64,000 nucleotides of DNA. Origin: Tanytarsus gracilentus (Eukaryota; Arthropoda; Insecta; Diptera; Chironomidae). The stretch is from the NCBI GenBank assembly GCA_038502055.1, contig JAXRKN010000042.1, positions 3,658,001 through 3,722,000 of the forward strand, given 5' to 3'. This document shows positions 1 to 11,450 of the stretch, in pieces; position 1 is the stretch's first letter; every line of letters begins with the position of its first letter. Under the pieces are notes generated by a model. The model saw only the letters and a list, made by a program, of their open reading frames with translations, was not told the origin of the DNA and made no database searches. The translations under genes and the position numbers were made by a program.

Positions 1-643
1 TCACTGAATGGCATGATAACTGGTGGAATTTCATTGAGATTGACAGAGTGGAGTTCTTTAAAAAAAATTTTCACCATTTATGTTATTCACTACCAATTGT
101 GCTGTGAAGTTTGCAGGCTCTAAGAAATTTTAACTATACTCCATTTTCCCATACATTAATTAAAATTTAAAAACTTACGATTGTGTGATTTTTTGAACAT
201 CACAGTGTAGTGGACTTTAGGGATTAAACCACAAGATCTCAAACTGTTTGGGGCAAATTCAATAATCGTCTCTCCGGATCTTCTCAACTTTCGAATATCT
301 CTCATATTAATCATTTCCGTGGAAAGTGTTGAAATTTTCTTCAAAACCACATTCGGGGGTGATCGATGATCGATTTTTCCGAGACTCTCCGATTGAGTTG
401 GTGCTGCATAATGTCATCGTTTTGCGAGTCAGAATCACTTTCATCTTCATATCGAGACTCATTTTGATGAAACGAATTTCCTTGTGGTGGCACGTTGTTA
501 TAGCTTTGATGATGCTGAGAAGTCATCGGATGCGGTGCTTGATTCTCCTTACATGGGCAATCGAAGCATGTCTCGAAATCAAGCACCGATGACTTCTCAG
601 CATCATCAATTACCGTCAGATTGCATAAAACCCTTCGAAACAA
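1..643 (-). CDS. Unrecognised protein, partial (runs off the left edge)
   Basis: I do not recognise this gene. On the minus strand an open frame runs from about 643 down to 553, where a strong donor (GTAAGG, 552-547) occurs. A phase-compatible acceptor ATGCAG ends at 404, giving an exon 403-179 with donor GTAAGT (178-173). The next exon starts at 55 after TTTTTAAAG and leaves the window. Phases agree at both junctions. The encoded segment is basic and includes MRDIRKLRRSGE and KVHYTVMFKKSHN; no domain is obvious. The 5' end upstream of 643 is not resolved and I see no certain start codon. If the first intron is retained, the frame stays open to a stop at 341-343 and encodes a hydrophilic His/Gln/Asp-rich tail, so the alternatives are intron retention, alternative splicing, or one long exon with a frameshift near 370-400. 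Confidence 0.5.
508..607. repeat. 30-bp inverted repeat spanning a 5' splice site
   Basis: Arms 508-543 and 578-607 are exact reverse complements apart from a 6-nt insert (about 530-535) in the left arm. In the minus-strand transcript the first arm lies in coding exon sequence and the second in the proposed intron, so the donor at 552/553 sits in the loop between them. Confidence 0.85.
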
Positions 644-2314
644 ATAAAATTTGACATTAACTTCATCAAATAAACAAGAAAAGCTAAAAATTATACAAAC
701 TCACGCGAAACGAAACAAAACATCTGTTCTCACTGAGAACTATTCGAGAACTGAATTTTCAAGTGGAATTTTTTTTATCAACCGAATTTTCTAAATTCGA
801 AATTCGAAAATTGAGATTTTAAATTTTCAAATAACGTTATTAATATTTTTTTTGTTGAAAACTTGGCATTTCCACCCGGCATCGAAAACATTAAAAAGAT
901 GATCAATAGTTTAATAATTTTGGATATAAAGCATATTTTATTTTATCATCAATGTGCCATTTTTTAAATGTACGAGAGCGTAAAGGGAATGTGAATATAA
1001 TGAAGAGTTAAATAAAATTGTTGTAACCATAACCCTCAAATAAACGTACAGGTCAGAAGTTTTCAGAAAATTCTTACTTGATCAAAGTTATTTTCAATTT
1101 TTTTCTTTGATCGCAGAGTACTCGAAACGAGCGGCTTGACGCCTACAAACTTTCTAGTTATATGTATATGTGCATGGTGTAGCTGATGATGAGTGGCATT
1201 GAGAGGAATGGAGCATTTTAGATATATGATGGTAGAGACAGGGAAAGTAATAATTAAATAAAAATAACTTTCTTATCGTAGTTTATAAGATGTATAACTT
1301 CATGCGGCTTCTCTTACTAGATTATTTTAAGATAAAACTTAATTATTTTTCAAGAGGATCAACCGATGTCAAATCGGTTTTCGCCAGTTTGTAGGGATTG
1401 ACTAGGCCTATCCTTTGAGTATAAGTTTTAATGTTGCACAATGCATGTCTTGGCATTAGAGGTTAAACACTGGTTTTAGAGGTATCCAAAATTAATATAA
1501 AGCAGATCTATAATCACTGTAAGCTTTTTTCACATTTAAAGAGATGTAAATAAGGAAAATTAATAACTATCCATTATTTTCTAATTTAATTGTGTCTTTC
1601 ATAATGAATATTTCAAAAAAATATAATAAAACGTTTAAGTTCTGAGTTATTAAATAACTTTTTTTGGAGAACGAATCTTTGCAAATATTCAAAATAAATA
1701 CATCTCACAATAAAACGTAGAAAAGAGTTTTGCTCAAGCTTATGGAATCGAGCGTAATGCAGTTGCCGCTTACTCATTTTCTTCTTCTTCTTTTAGCCGT
1801 GCGCTGCTACCTTCTGACTTTATTTTTAAATCGTCTTTCGACTAGTGAACCTCGTAGCAATCAAGACTCTATGAAATAAAAAAGTTCAAGGCATAAACTT
1901 AATAAAGCACGAGTTTAAATATCAAGTTTAAAATAAAATAAATTGAACAGTCGTCTGATACCTTTCAATAATATTTTTAAAAATTAAAAAATTACCACAT
2001 ATTCAACTGTTAAAAACAAAGAATCAGAAGTTGATCAATCAATAATTTATTATGTAACAAGACACAAAGAAGTGTTGGAAATATTTTGTGAATTTAACGG
2101 GCGCTACTTAAGACAGTAGAGTGTGTAAGATATAAAATATCCAAAGAATCTTAAAAAGTTGTTTCAAAAATCTTGTTAAAGTTCTAAAATGGAATTAAAA
2201 AAATTCAATTCGGTTAATAAAAAATAAATCGTTAGCAAATGATAATATGATGTGAGCAGTGAGTTCGGATCGTGAAAAATGTTCTTGTGACCAAATATCA
2301 ACAGCAGCTCGAAT
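644..2314. other. Intergenic, AT-rich; one dispersed-repeat copy
   Basis: No convincing coding sequence. It holds a copy of a dispersed repeat (1345-1465) and, near the right end, probable 5' UTR of the corin-like gene. Open frames here are short and AT-driven. Confidence 0.5.
1345..1465 (-). repeat. Dispersed repeat copy (family A)
   Basis: The reverse complement matches 45210-45315 closely, sharing strings such as GATAGGCCTAGTCAA and CTACAAACTGGCGAAAAC in the same order. Fragments of the same family recur at about 36460-36520 (weak) and 38865-39110. Confidence 0.75.
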
Positions 2315-5300
2315 ATGAATGAAAAGAAGAAGAACGGCCAAAATTCAAATATTTTCGTCATTCACATGAATGAAATGGTAAGTTTTCTCTTTACTATGAA
2401 ATCTAATTTACTTCTGACGTGACGAAACTCGAACAACGATGGGAAAAACTTAAGGCTCACGTGTGTGTGTGTGTGTGTTGAAATATTTTTAATTAAGGTG
2501 TGCTTTTTAAGTAGAAAGGAGCGACTCAAGAAGAATAAAGGTGTGACGAACACGCAAGGTCATTCCTAAAAATTTATTGACGGAACCATGTAATTTTTGA
2601 CCTAATGATCTTCTTTAAATGCTTCCATTATTATTGTCAAATTTTCAGTCATCTCAAATGTATATAGTATAGTAGTTAAATTTATGCACATGCACATGAA
2701 AGAAAAAAATGTGTGTGAAATGCTTACTGGAACCTGTTTTGAAGTAATATATACATTTATACATAAACTCAACAAACCCCGGGATACTAACAAAAGTGAA
2801 AAAAAATCCAATTCCAACAATAACTAAAATCGTTTTATAATTTTTGGCCAAGCTTGTCTCAATTGATTTGAGAGTGAGGAATCATCACGAAATTAGTTAT
2901 GCTGGTGTTTAAAGCAACATTAATTGAGAAAGGTGCATCATCTTCTCGCAGCAACGCGTGCAAACGTGCAAAAGGTGCACCGCTCATCGTGACCTATAAA
3001 TTTCAAAATTATAAAACGTTTTTTAAGAATAATAAATTGTTGGAACTGTGTTATGATTTCATCAATATTATATAAAAATATTTAAGTAAGTTTAGATGAA
3101 GTGAGTCGAGAACTGCAGAGATGAGAGGCACACCTTGAGGAGTGAAACTTTTTAAAAGTCAAAAGATGTACTCAATACAAATTCCAACTTAAGTGAATTA
3201 GCAACCGAAAAAAAGTTAACCGTGGGGATATTTTTACTTTTAGTTGCACAATTAGAGTACATAAAAAATCGTGTCAATATCTCAGTTTGTGGAGCATATG
3301 CGGAACTGAGACGTTAGACTATATCAATATTGCAATATATTGATCAAATGATAATAGTATAATTCCTACTATTACAGGTTGAAATGAAAACTTCAGCGAC
3401 TCCGCAAAGCTACAACAAAGATGATAGTAAATGGAAAGAAAACAAAAGCTCAACATTCAAGTGGAAGAAAGAGTGCATTGATGGATTCATGAAATATTAC
3501 AAAAAAAACTCTAGATGGTTGCTAAAATTAATAGTAACTTGTATTTCAATAGCACTAATTGGTTTCGTTGTAACTTCGCTATTGAATCCTGCAGATATTG
3601 AACAACCACTTAACAAAACTCATAAATTTTACCCTGCACAAGAGTCTGTTTTTATAACATCGCAAATTAACAATAGTTTCTTGACAACAGATAAACTCCC
3701 TTCAACGTTCTTTAATTTAGTTTCATCTCAGAAAACACAGCCGGAGCAAAACTTTAATCGGAATGATTCAAAATATAAAAATAATGTAAGTTAAATTTTA
3801 GACAATAATATCACAATCATTTCTAAAAAAATTCTGACTTTTACAGGTTGAGAGAATCAATTTTAATGCGACATCAAATAAAATTTTATTTTCTGTGATT
3901 CCAACACTGCCGCCTATCAATAAAAAAAAACTAAATATGGAGTCAACATCGGAGGATATTGCTGCACAAAATCGTGCAAATGATTGTCAATCGACAACGC
4001 CTTTGGTAAATTAATTAAATATTAATTTTTATCCATAGAAATTATCAAATTAACTTTAAATATTTTTTTTAAAATAGTGTCAAGAACTATTGTCTTACGA
4101 TCTAACAGACTCGCATGCAAAGTGGAATTTGACGATTATCGAGTACCAACATTTTGAGCATCTTCTTAAGTCCAATTGCTCTAATCGAGCTGCAAAATTT
4201 GTGTGTCAAAATCTTGAGCCTGAATGTCGTTCGGAAAAGATTAAACATATAAAGCCATGTCGGAGAGTTTGTAAAGGTGTGCAATTAAATTGTCTGTGAT
4301 AAGTTTTAAATGACTTGAGAATTCAAATTAATTCATGCGGAAATGCTTTCATAAGTTGCCAAAACGAAATTTATTTGACATTGACAATGATTTTGAACTA
4401 GAAAATTAATTTTACGTTTTGATGAGCGTGAGTGAGGCCACTTTATAGATTATAGAAAAAATTTTAATTAAAAGATTATAGATTTATTTTAATTAAATTT
4501 CGAGATAAAATAGTTAATAAGATACTAATTGGTTGATTTACACAATTATAAAGGTTACAAACGATGCAGATAAACATTTCTTCCAAACTAAAGATATTAG
4601 AGATTATTATATTTTAAAAAATTCCTTAATACCTATAATTGCACATTATTTTACACAATAGGAATATTTGAAAGTTGTAGCCACATCATAGCGAGTTCTG
4701 AAGTACTTACCGAGTTCTTCGATTGTAACCGCTACGTAGACTCTGACGATGAGAGTAAATGTGAGGACATTACGAGAACACGTAAGAATGGTTCAATTTT
4801 TCTTTAATTATTCCTGAAAAATTATCGTTTTCTGGAGTGTGGAAATTTAATATTAATGTCGCAAATATGTCTAATTTTACCAACACGTTTTTAATCGAAA
4901 ATAATCAGTAATCACTCTATAACCAAAACCTGTCCATACTCATAATTTATGTTATCAATTTATTTTTTATTTACTGATTTTCTAGATAATTGCTTTGACG
5001 ATGAATTTCAATGCAGTGATTTTTCATGCATACCAATAAAATGGAGGTAATTGATCTCAATTATTCCACAAGACCTGCTAAATTTTTTCGCTTAACAATT
5101 TATCTATTTATTTAAATTATAGGTGTGATAATATTCGTGATTGTACAAATGGAGATGATGAAACTGAATGTAAATTTTGCAACTATGATGAATTTAAATG
5201 TTTGAGCGACCAGGAGTGTATATCGGAAAAATGGTTTTGCGATGGAAATAAAGATTGTAGTGATGGTTCTGACGAGTCAGAGTGTAATCTAAGCAAAAGT

Positions 5301-5841
5301 ATAGAGTTGAATAATTTCCATGAAATAATTATGTACGAAGATAGTAAAAATGATTATAACCAAGATGATCATGATCATGATACAATTGTTTCTGTGGGAG
5401 ATGAAGTAGTGCCTATTTTCGTTAATCCTAATTCGACAACATCAGGTATTGCCTCAAACGATACCAGCGATTTAGGTGAGTTGTATAAGCACACAATTAT
5501 TGGCACACCATTAAATTTCTTTCATATCCTTTAGACAAAGAAGTGTCAAAGAGATTTAGAAGTACAATGCGCACAATGACTAGTACATCTACTGGAAAGC
5601 CAAAACAATTAATGGAAAATTCAACGTCAATTAATAAGAGAGTCACCTCTCATAATTCACCTTGCCCTGAAGATTATTTAAGATGTGTAGATGGACTATG
5701 TATCACTCTTGATCAGATATGTGATAAAGTAAGTAATTATTGAGAGTGCGGAAACAAGCATAGATTACTAATTCAAATATGTCTTTACGCATGCAGGTTC
5801 AAGATTGTTCCGACAATTCTGACGAGCTTCATTGTGAATAA
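2315..5841 (+). CDS. Corin-like type II membrane protein: Frizzled + three LDL-A modules, no protease
   Basis: Predicted 533 aa. Exons: 2315-2377, 3378-3785, 3847-4005, 4078-4276, 4662-4781, 4986-5046, 5123-5475, 5535-5728, 5797-5841; every junction is GT-AG and phase-consistent. The start is the first ATG after an in-frame TGA at 2288. There is no signal peptide; a cytoplasmic N-terminus is followed by one membrane segment at residues 69-90 (core IVTCISIALIGFVVTSLL), then a Thr/Asn-rich stalk. A Frizzled cysteine-rich domain follows (about 203-317). Two LDL-A modules come next (about 319-391), then an acidic and Ser/Thr-rich spacer with DDHDHD, and a third LDL-A (about 480-532) with the calcium-site pattern DCSDNSDE. 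The stop is one residue past the last cysteine. TM-Frizzled-LDLA order is that of corin-type serine proteases, but SRCR and trypsin domains are absent and the next gene downstream is antisense. It may be a catalytically inactive receptor or decoy (inference). Confidence 0.8.
2460..2479. repeat. (GT)n microsatellite in intron 1
   Basis: Nine consecutive GT units, inside the first intron of the corin-like gene. Confidence 0.85.
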
Positions 5842-6396
5842 TTATCATATTTTTTTTTCGTTAACTTTAAAGATTTGCTACAGAAAATATAGTTATTTCT
5901 TTGAGTAAATAATTTCATTACCAATATTCTAAAACTTATTAATCCTTTTCGATTTTTCCGAACTAATGAAGAAATTTTGCTTGCTAAAAATTCAATAAAT
6001 AAAAATACATTAAACTTTTATAAATTTTATGTTTTATTATATAAATGAAGGGAGATTAAATTACTTATCTATATGTGTAAAAAAGAAAGTAAATGAAAAC
6101 TGATTTTTAAATTTTGAGAAGCAAAAACTCGAGAATTTACGCCGAAAAGTTGTTAAAATTTATAAATTTTTGTTTTCAAGTTAATACTTCTAAGTTGTTT
6201 CTAAATGAAAATCATTTTTTAAACGTGATTTTACCGCACGGAAAAGGTTTATTGTACACGAGTTTGCAATTGTCGCTTCTCAATTCATTTAACATTACCT
6301 AAATTAAAGAAGATATGCATACAATTTTCTAAAATATTTTCATGTCAATCTAGACATCTGTCATATTTTGTAATTTTAATATAAAAGAACACTTCA
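5842..6396. other. Shared 3' region of two convergent genes
   Basis: The corin-like gene (+) and the Lines gene (-) end towards each other here. AATAAA at 5994-5999 is a likely poly(A) signal for the former. Nothing else is supported. Confidence 0.55.
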
Positions 6397-8842
6397 TTAA
6401 CTAAGTTCGTTACCTTCATAAAGATTCTCACAACTCTCGAGAAGACGAAGAACGGGAGCAATATCGTAAGGGTAGAGGGATTTTGATACGAGCCGTCCTA
6501 TTTTAAATCGCAAACGCGTCATTACAGTCATTGTATCATCCAATACATTACTTCCCATTCCACAGTCGCGGCAGCTTTGCACAAACATGGACCAATTTAA
6601 ACGTATGTACTTGAGAAATCTCAAAAGATAGAGCAGGAAACATGTTTCATTGCTGACGAGAAGATCAAGAAGAAGATCGCAACTGTTGGAAATCATTTTA
6701 AGAAACTCTAGGAATGTGTATACGGGATTCAGCATTGATACGAGCTCAGGAAAGGCATTATTGCGAAACGATATACCTGACGTAACGTCCAAGGTGCAAA
6801 CCATTGCTTCAATTAGGAAGTCATCTTGATCGTCAAACAGGTGTATTAAAATCTTACTGAAATGACTCTCCGGATGAAATTCGAGGGTGTTTTTGATGAA
6901 AGATTCAAGTTTTTTTAGAACGTCTCGTATCGATCGTTCAATCATCATCATTTCTTGAAATGCTTCGTAGTCAGTGCTATCTATGGAGCTGTCCGAGGAG
7001 TCACTACGAATCTCTTTTACAGAAACCGCAACAGACTTTAGCACTAAAAGCGTCACTTTTTGTAGCAGGCTCTTGTCAAATTTCAGATGAATGGTTTGAG
7101 TTGTGTCATTTAAAGCTGGAAGTGGCAAGCGAGCATTCCATGAGAGTGGAGAAAAGACAATAGTTTCACAACTATTTCCTATTAGTGTCCTGAGGTTATC
7201 GTCCGTTTCAATGTTGTTACCTAAATTGAGAAAGTCAATGTGATAAGACATTTAAAATAATAAAAAGATTTGACTTACCCACGATGTGATGGTTATGCTG
7301 GTGTCTAGGCATAGACTCGAGTAGCCTCAGATCTTTGACATGTCGCACAATTTGATGGGCGAGTGAGCACGTTTCTTCTGGCAAAAGGTCTTGGAGCGCT
7401 AGTGTGCTTCCATAACAGAGTGCCTCATTAAATAGCTGTAGCATTTGCTTATAGATGATATTCGGTAGATTTTGGTTCAGTAAAAATTCAAAATGTACAA
7501 GGTGTGCATAGAAAGGCAATGTCTCGATTACGCTTAAATTAGTCTTTACACTTATTATGCTCTCCCATAGGGCGATGAAGGTTAAGATGCAATTTTCTGC
7601 ATTGTTAAAGTTCCCGCTACTATTGCTAATCAATGACGTAGTTGATGACGTTCGATGCTGCTGTTGTCGAAAGTGGGCAGTCGAGAGTTCCGTTATGAGA
7701 GTGCTAATATTTTTTACAAGCGCGGGCCACTTGTTTTCAAGTATTTTAATTGTTATACATTTAATGTGAGTCGTATCAAAACTTTCGGAGTCTGTCAATT
7801 GAACAAAGTGACATCCGTTTGTAATTGGTGAGTTGTGACCTGATGTTGCAGATGATCGTCCACTGTGATGCGAAGCTGATGAAGATGAGGCGACGAGATA
7901 TGAAGGCAAGGCACTGGAGGACGTAGATGGTCCACTGTCATGATATGTTGCAAAATAATTAGTTTCGATTGGAGGTGCATGATTTTGATTATGACTTGCT
8001 GCATTGTTCTGCATTTCATCTTCCTCTAAAATATGCTCATCGTGGTCCTTCCACTCGACTATACACTTAATTATGTCTAAACTAAAATTAATTTGCCTTA
8101 CAGCAACGTAATCTAAATGATCGAACGTAAAGAGATTGTCCACAATCTTTTTGAGCCACTCCTGATCAATTTCATCTTTAATTATAATTAGAAAGTAGGT
8201 TATAACTTTGCTCGCCACCAGACCAATGAAATTGCTACAATTTCCATTGCATAGTTCAATTAAATCCTCAAATATGGTAATTTCATTGCGTATGAGACAA
8301 TCACAGATTTCCATGATCTTTCCACAAATGCTTCCTTTTGCATTCTGCTTGAGATAGACATGAAAGAGCAGTTGAATGTTGGAGAGATATTTGAGGAGAT
8401 ATTCGTCCGACCAAAGTTTGAGGCTTTTTACATAATGCACTTCGCTACTTTTCTTGAGAGTCACTGGATGATGATCATCTTCCGCGGGGGGTCGAATGAC
8501 AGATTTCGAGGAGTTATAGTACTGAAATGGAACCTTAAGGACTCTCTCACTTAATCCACAAAGACACTGGTGCTCAATGAGTTGTGCTTGAAACGTACTG
8601 AAGCATTCATACTCAGTTAGTTCACGTTCAGCAACAGGTGAGGGAGAATTGGAAGAGCTGGATGTCGAGTTACCCGAATCATCCAGAAACGCCGTTGTTG
8701 GCTTAAGGACCTTTGTCGTATTTTGTTCATCGATACGCTGTCTTTTGGTACTCGGTTGCTCTTGCCTTTCATTTTCAACTGAAGAGCTTTGGTTGAGAAA
8801 AATTCCTGAAGTATTATTATTATTGCTGTTGTTACTCGACAT
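6397..8842 (-). CDS. lin: Lines homologue
   Basis: Predicted 795 aa from two exons, 8842-7279 and 7220-6397; the 58-bp intron has donor GTAAGT and acceptor TTTAG and rejoins a glycine codon. The start is the ATG at 8842, which precedes MSSNNSNNNNTSG. The N-terminus is Ser/Asn-rich and disordered, followed by an alpha-helical body with the TEYECF and CLCGLSERVL region, a Ser/His-rich insert (about 290-380), and a C-terminus containing YDIAPVLRLLESCENLYE. This matches the LINES N- and C-terminal domains as I know them. Drosophila Lines is a nuclear/cytoplasmic regulator acting in Wingless signalling and epidermal and hindgut patterning, antagonised by Drumstick/Bowl. Assignment rests on recall of the family pattern, chiefly the C-terminal motif, not on an alignment. 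It is divergently arranged with RpL4, 738 bp apart. Confidence 0.72.
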
Positions 8843-9580
8843 GTTGGTTATTATTTTCAATTTTTACGACGGTAAATTTGTATTTGTTGATGCGCCTATA
8901 AAAGCAAAAGTTTTTCATTCATAACTAGCTTATTTATCTTCTCGTTCATATTAGCTCACCATTTGGCTACGATTTATGCGAAATATCGCCAACAAGTGGA
9001 TCGATTGAATTATTATTATTTACTTTCAGATTTATGCACAAAATCATGCAATTTTTGTTTAACTCTTGAATTCACATGGCACCTCAAGTGCATAGACTAC
9101 AAAAGGATCTACTTTTGATCCGAAATGCGCGATTTTAAACGATGAATTTATAAAAAATTACTCAATTTAATGGAGTCTTAAGTAAAATGTTTTATATATG
9201 TGTTTTTGTTTGATTGTGTAAGTTTATATACATACTTTTGATACTTCAGCACATCTAGACGTTATGAATGAAATTTAAGATTGTATTGGAAGACGTGAGA
9301 GAGTCAGTTACTGCTAAAGTGTGTGAAAATTATTTTAAAAATTGCTGAAAAATAAATTAAAATTTATTAAAATTGATTTTTTATAATTAAAATAATTAAC
9401 AGATAAATTTTTAATTCACGTCCGGAAAAGTAACGGAAAATCTTTGTTTCAAACTTATTTGATCTTGATCTTAACTTCCGAGGGGCTCGTGCGAACATCG
9501 TTCTTTTCTCTTGCTTTCCCCGTGTTAGCATCTCGTTTTCGATCCAAAATTGTTAATTTGACGGGTTGAAAAACTCTAAA
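8843..9580. promoter_or_regulatory. Divergent promoter region, lin (-) / RpL4 (+)
   Basis: 738 bp between opposite start codons. TCTTTTC at 9502-9508 fits the polypyrimidine (TCT) initiator typical of insect ribosomal-protein genes and lies about 75 bp before the RpL4 ATG. No TATA box is evident near it. Confidence 0.5.
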
Positions 9581-11284
9581 ATGGTAAGTTTCACTGCACA
9601 AAACAAAGTTAAGAGTTCAGGTTGTCGGAAAAATACGAAAGATGTGCAGTAATTGGCATATTCATCAGTTTAAAATTCAAGAATAATTTTGTTCAATGGA
9701 GGCATGTGGCAAAAGTTATTATTTCACAATTAAATACAAATCATTGAACTAGTGATGGGAAACGAAAGCAACAAGATTAATTACTAATTTATATTTTTCA
9801 TCTTTTTTAGAGTTTATCGGCTGCAAGACCACTCGTTGGTGTTTACACTGACAAGAGTGAGGTTATTAAAGATACAACAATTTCATTGCCTGCAATCTTC
9901 AAGGCACCAATTCGTCCGGACGTTGTCAATGAGGTTCATCAACTCATGAGACGCAATGCGCGTCAAGCCTATGCTGTAAACGCCGAGGCAGGACATCAAA
10001 CATCGGCGGAATCTTGGGGTACTGGACGTGCTGTTGCTCGTATTCCCCGTGTTCGTGGAGGTGGTACTCACCGTTCAGGCCAGGGAGCTTTCGGAAACAT
10101 GTGTCGTGGAGGTCGTATGTTCGCACCAACTAAGCCATGGCGCAGATGGCATCGCCGCATTAACATCAACTTGAAACGCTACGCAGTTGTGTCAGCTGTC
10201 GCTGCATCGGGAGTTCCAGCTTTAGTCCAGGCCAGGGGTCACATCATTGATGGATTATCTGAATTGCCATTGGTTGTTTCGGACAAGATTCAAGAGTACA
10301 ACAAGACCAAACAGGCTGTTTTGTTCTTACGTCGCAACAAGTTGTGGGCTGATGTTTTGAAGGTAAGATTAAAATCCTAGTTTCTTCCATATGCACATAA
10401 ACTCTGCAAAAGTTGTCAAACATATCAGTGTTTGGGATCATTGAGTGTGTTTGCAAAATTAATCTGGGGGACTTGAAGGCGTTACAAAAATTTCAATTTG
10501 ATGGAATTTATTGTGTGTATACAATTCCGACAAAATCATACATGTAGCATAAAATCATTAACAACACTTTAAAAAAAATTAATTTTAGGTCTATCGCTCG
10601 AAGCGCTTCAGAGCTGGTCGCGGTAAAATGCGCAATCGTCGCCGTGTTCAACGTCGTGGACCATTGATTGTTTACTCAAAGGATGATGGATTACGTCGCG
10701 CATTCCGTAATATTCCCGGTGTGGATACAATGAGTGTACACAAGATGAACTTGTTGAAGCTCGCTCCCGGAGGTCATCTCGGCCGCTTGATTGTCTGGAC
10801 AGAATCTGCTTTCAAGCACTTGAATGCACTTTTCGGAACCTGGAATGAGCCCTCGACAGTGAAGAAAGGCTACAATTTGCCTCATCCAATCATGTCCAAC
10901 ACCGACTTGACACGTTTGTTGAAATCGCAAGAAATTAAGAGTGTCCTCAGTGCGCCGAAGAAGACCGTTTTCAAACACGTCCGCCGCTTGAATCCATTGA
11001 AGAACGCTCGACAAATGATCAAGCTCAATCCATATTCAGAGGTTACACGTCGTCGTGCCGCATTGGCCAAGGAGAAACGAAAATTTGAGGGACAAGTTGA
11101 GGCCGCCAAGAAGAAGAAGATCCAATTGAAGAGCAGTCATCCGGCTATTGTGTATCAAAAGAACGTTGCTAACCGTGCTAAACTCTTGAGATCGTCGCAA
11201 AAGGCACGCTTAGCTAGGGTTGCTGAAAAGAAGAAAGCTGCTGCTGCTAAGAAAGCTCAAAAGACAGCAACCAAGAAAAAGTAA
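9581..11284 (+). CDS. RpL4: 60S ribosomal protein L4 (uL4)
   Basis: Predicted 416 aa from three exons: 9581-9583 (the ATG codon alone), 9811-10362 and 10589-11284. The first intron follows the initiator codon directly (ATG|GTAAGT). The N-terminus reads SLSAARPLVGVYTDKSE, followed by the uL4 internal loop with GGGTHRSGQGAFGNMCRGGR and then KPWRRWHRRIN, which line the peptide exit tunnel in known structures. The C-terminus is Lys/Ala-rich, as expected for eukaryotic uL4. Codon use is less AT-biased than its neighbours, consistent with high expression. A poly(A) signal lies 42 bp after the stop. Intron 2 carries a probable snoRNA. Confidence 0.97.
10402..10535 (+). ncRNA. Probable H/ACA box snoRNA in RpL4 intron 2
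   Basis: Two hairpins separated by an H box. Hairpin 1: TGCAAA (10405-10410) pairs with 10450-10455, and CAAACA (10417-10422) with TGTTTG (10429-10434). The H box AAATTA (10456-10461) fits ANANNA. Hairpin 2: lower stem GGACTTG (10469-10475) with CAATTCC (10522-10528), one mismatch; upper stem ACAAAAATTTC (10484-10494) with 10503-10514, allowing one bulge and one G-U. This leaves a pocket of 10476-10483 and 10515-10521. ACA is at 10530-10532, three bases before the inferred end and 15-16 nt from the pocket top, the canonical spacing. No target was searched. Confidence 0.58.
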
Positions 11285-11325
11285 AATATTCACCTTAAAT
11301 GTAATGGATTTTCCTCTTGAAATTT

Positions 11326-11331
11326 AATAAA
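11326..11331 (+). terminator. Poly(A) signal of RpL4
   Basis: AATAAA 42 bp after the RpL4 stop codon, in a short AT-rich 3' UTR. Confidence 0.75.
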
Positions 11332-11450
11332 GAAAAGGTGACAATGAAAATTAAAAACATTTTATTTTTCAAATTGCTTACAGGATCGGTAAAATATTTT
11401 ATTATTGTTGCAAAATTTACCAATTTAATTGTGTTTAAAAACGTCTTCGC

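Noticed and set aside
2176..2851. Minus-strand Phe/Leu-rich open frames
   Set aside because: They overlap the first coding exon and intron of the corin-like gene and have AT-driven hydrophobic composition.
9584..9810. C/D box snoRNA in RpL4 intron 1 (GTGATGG)
   Set aside because: The C box is imperfect and no D box with flanking complementarity is present.
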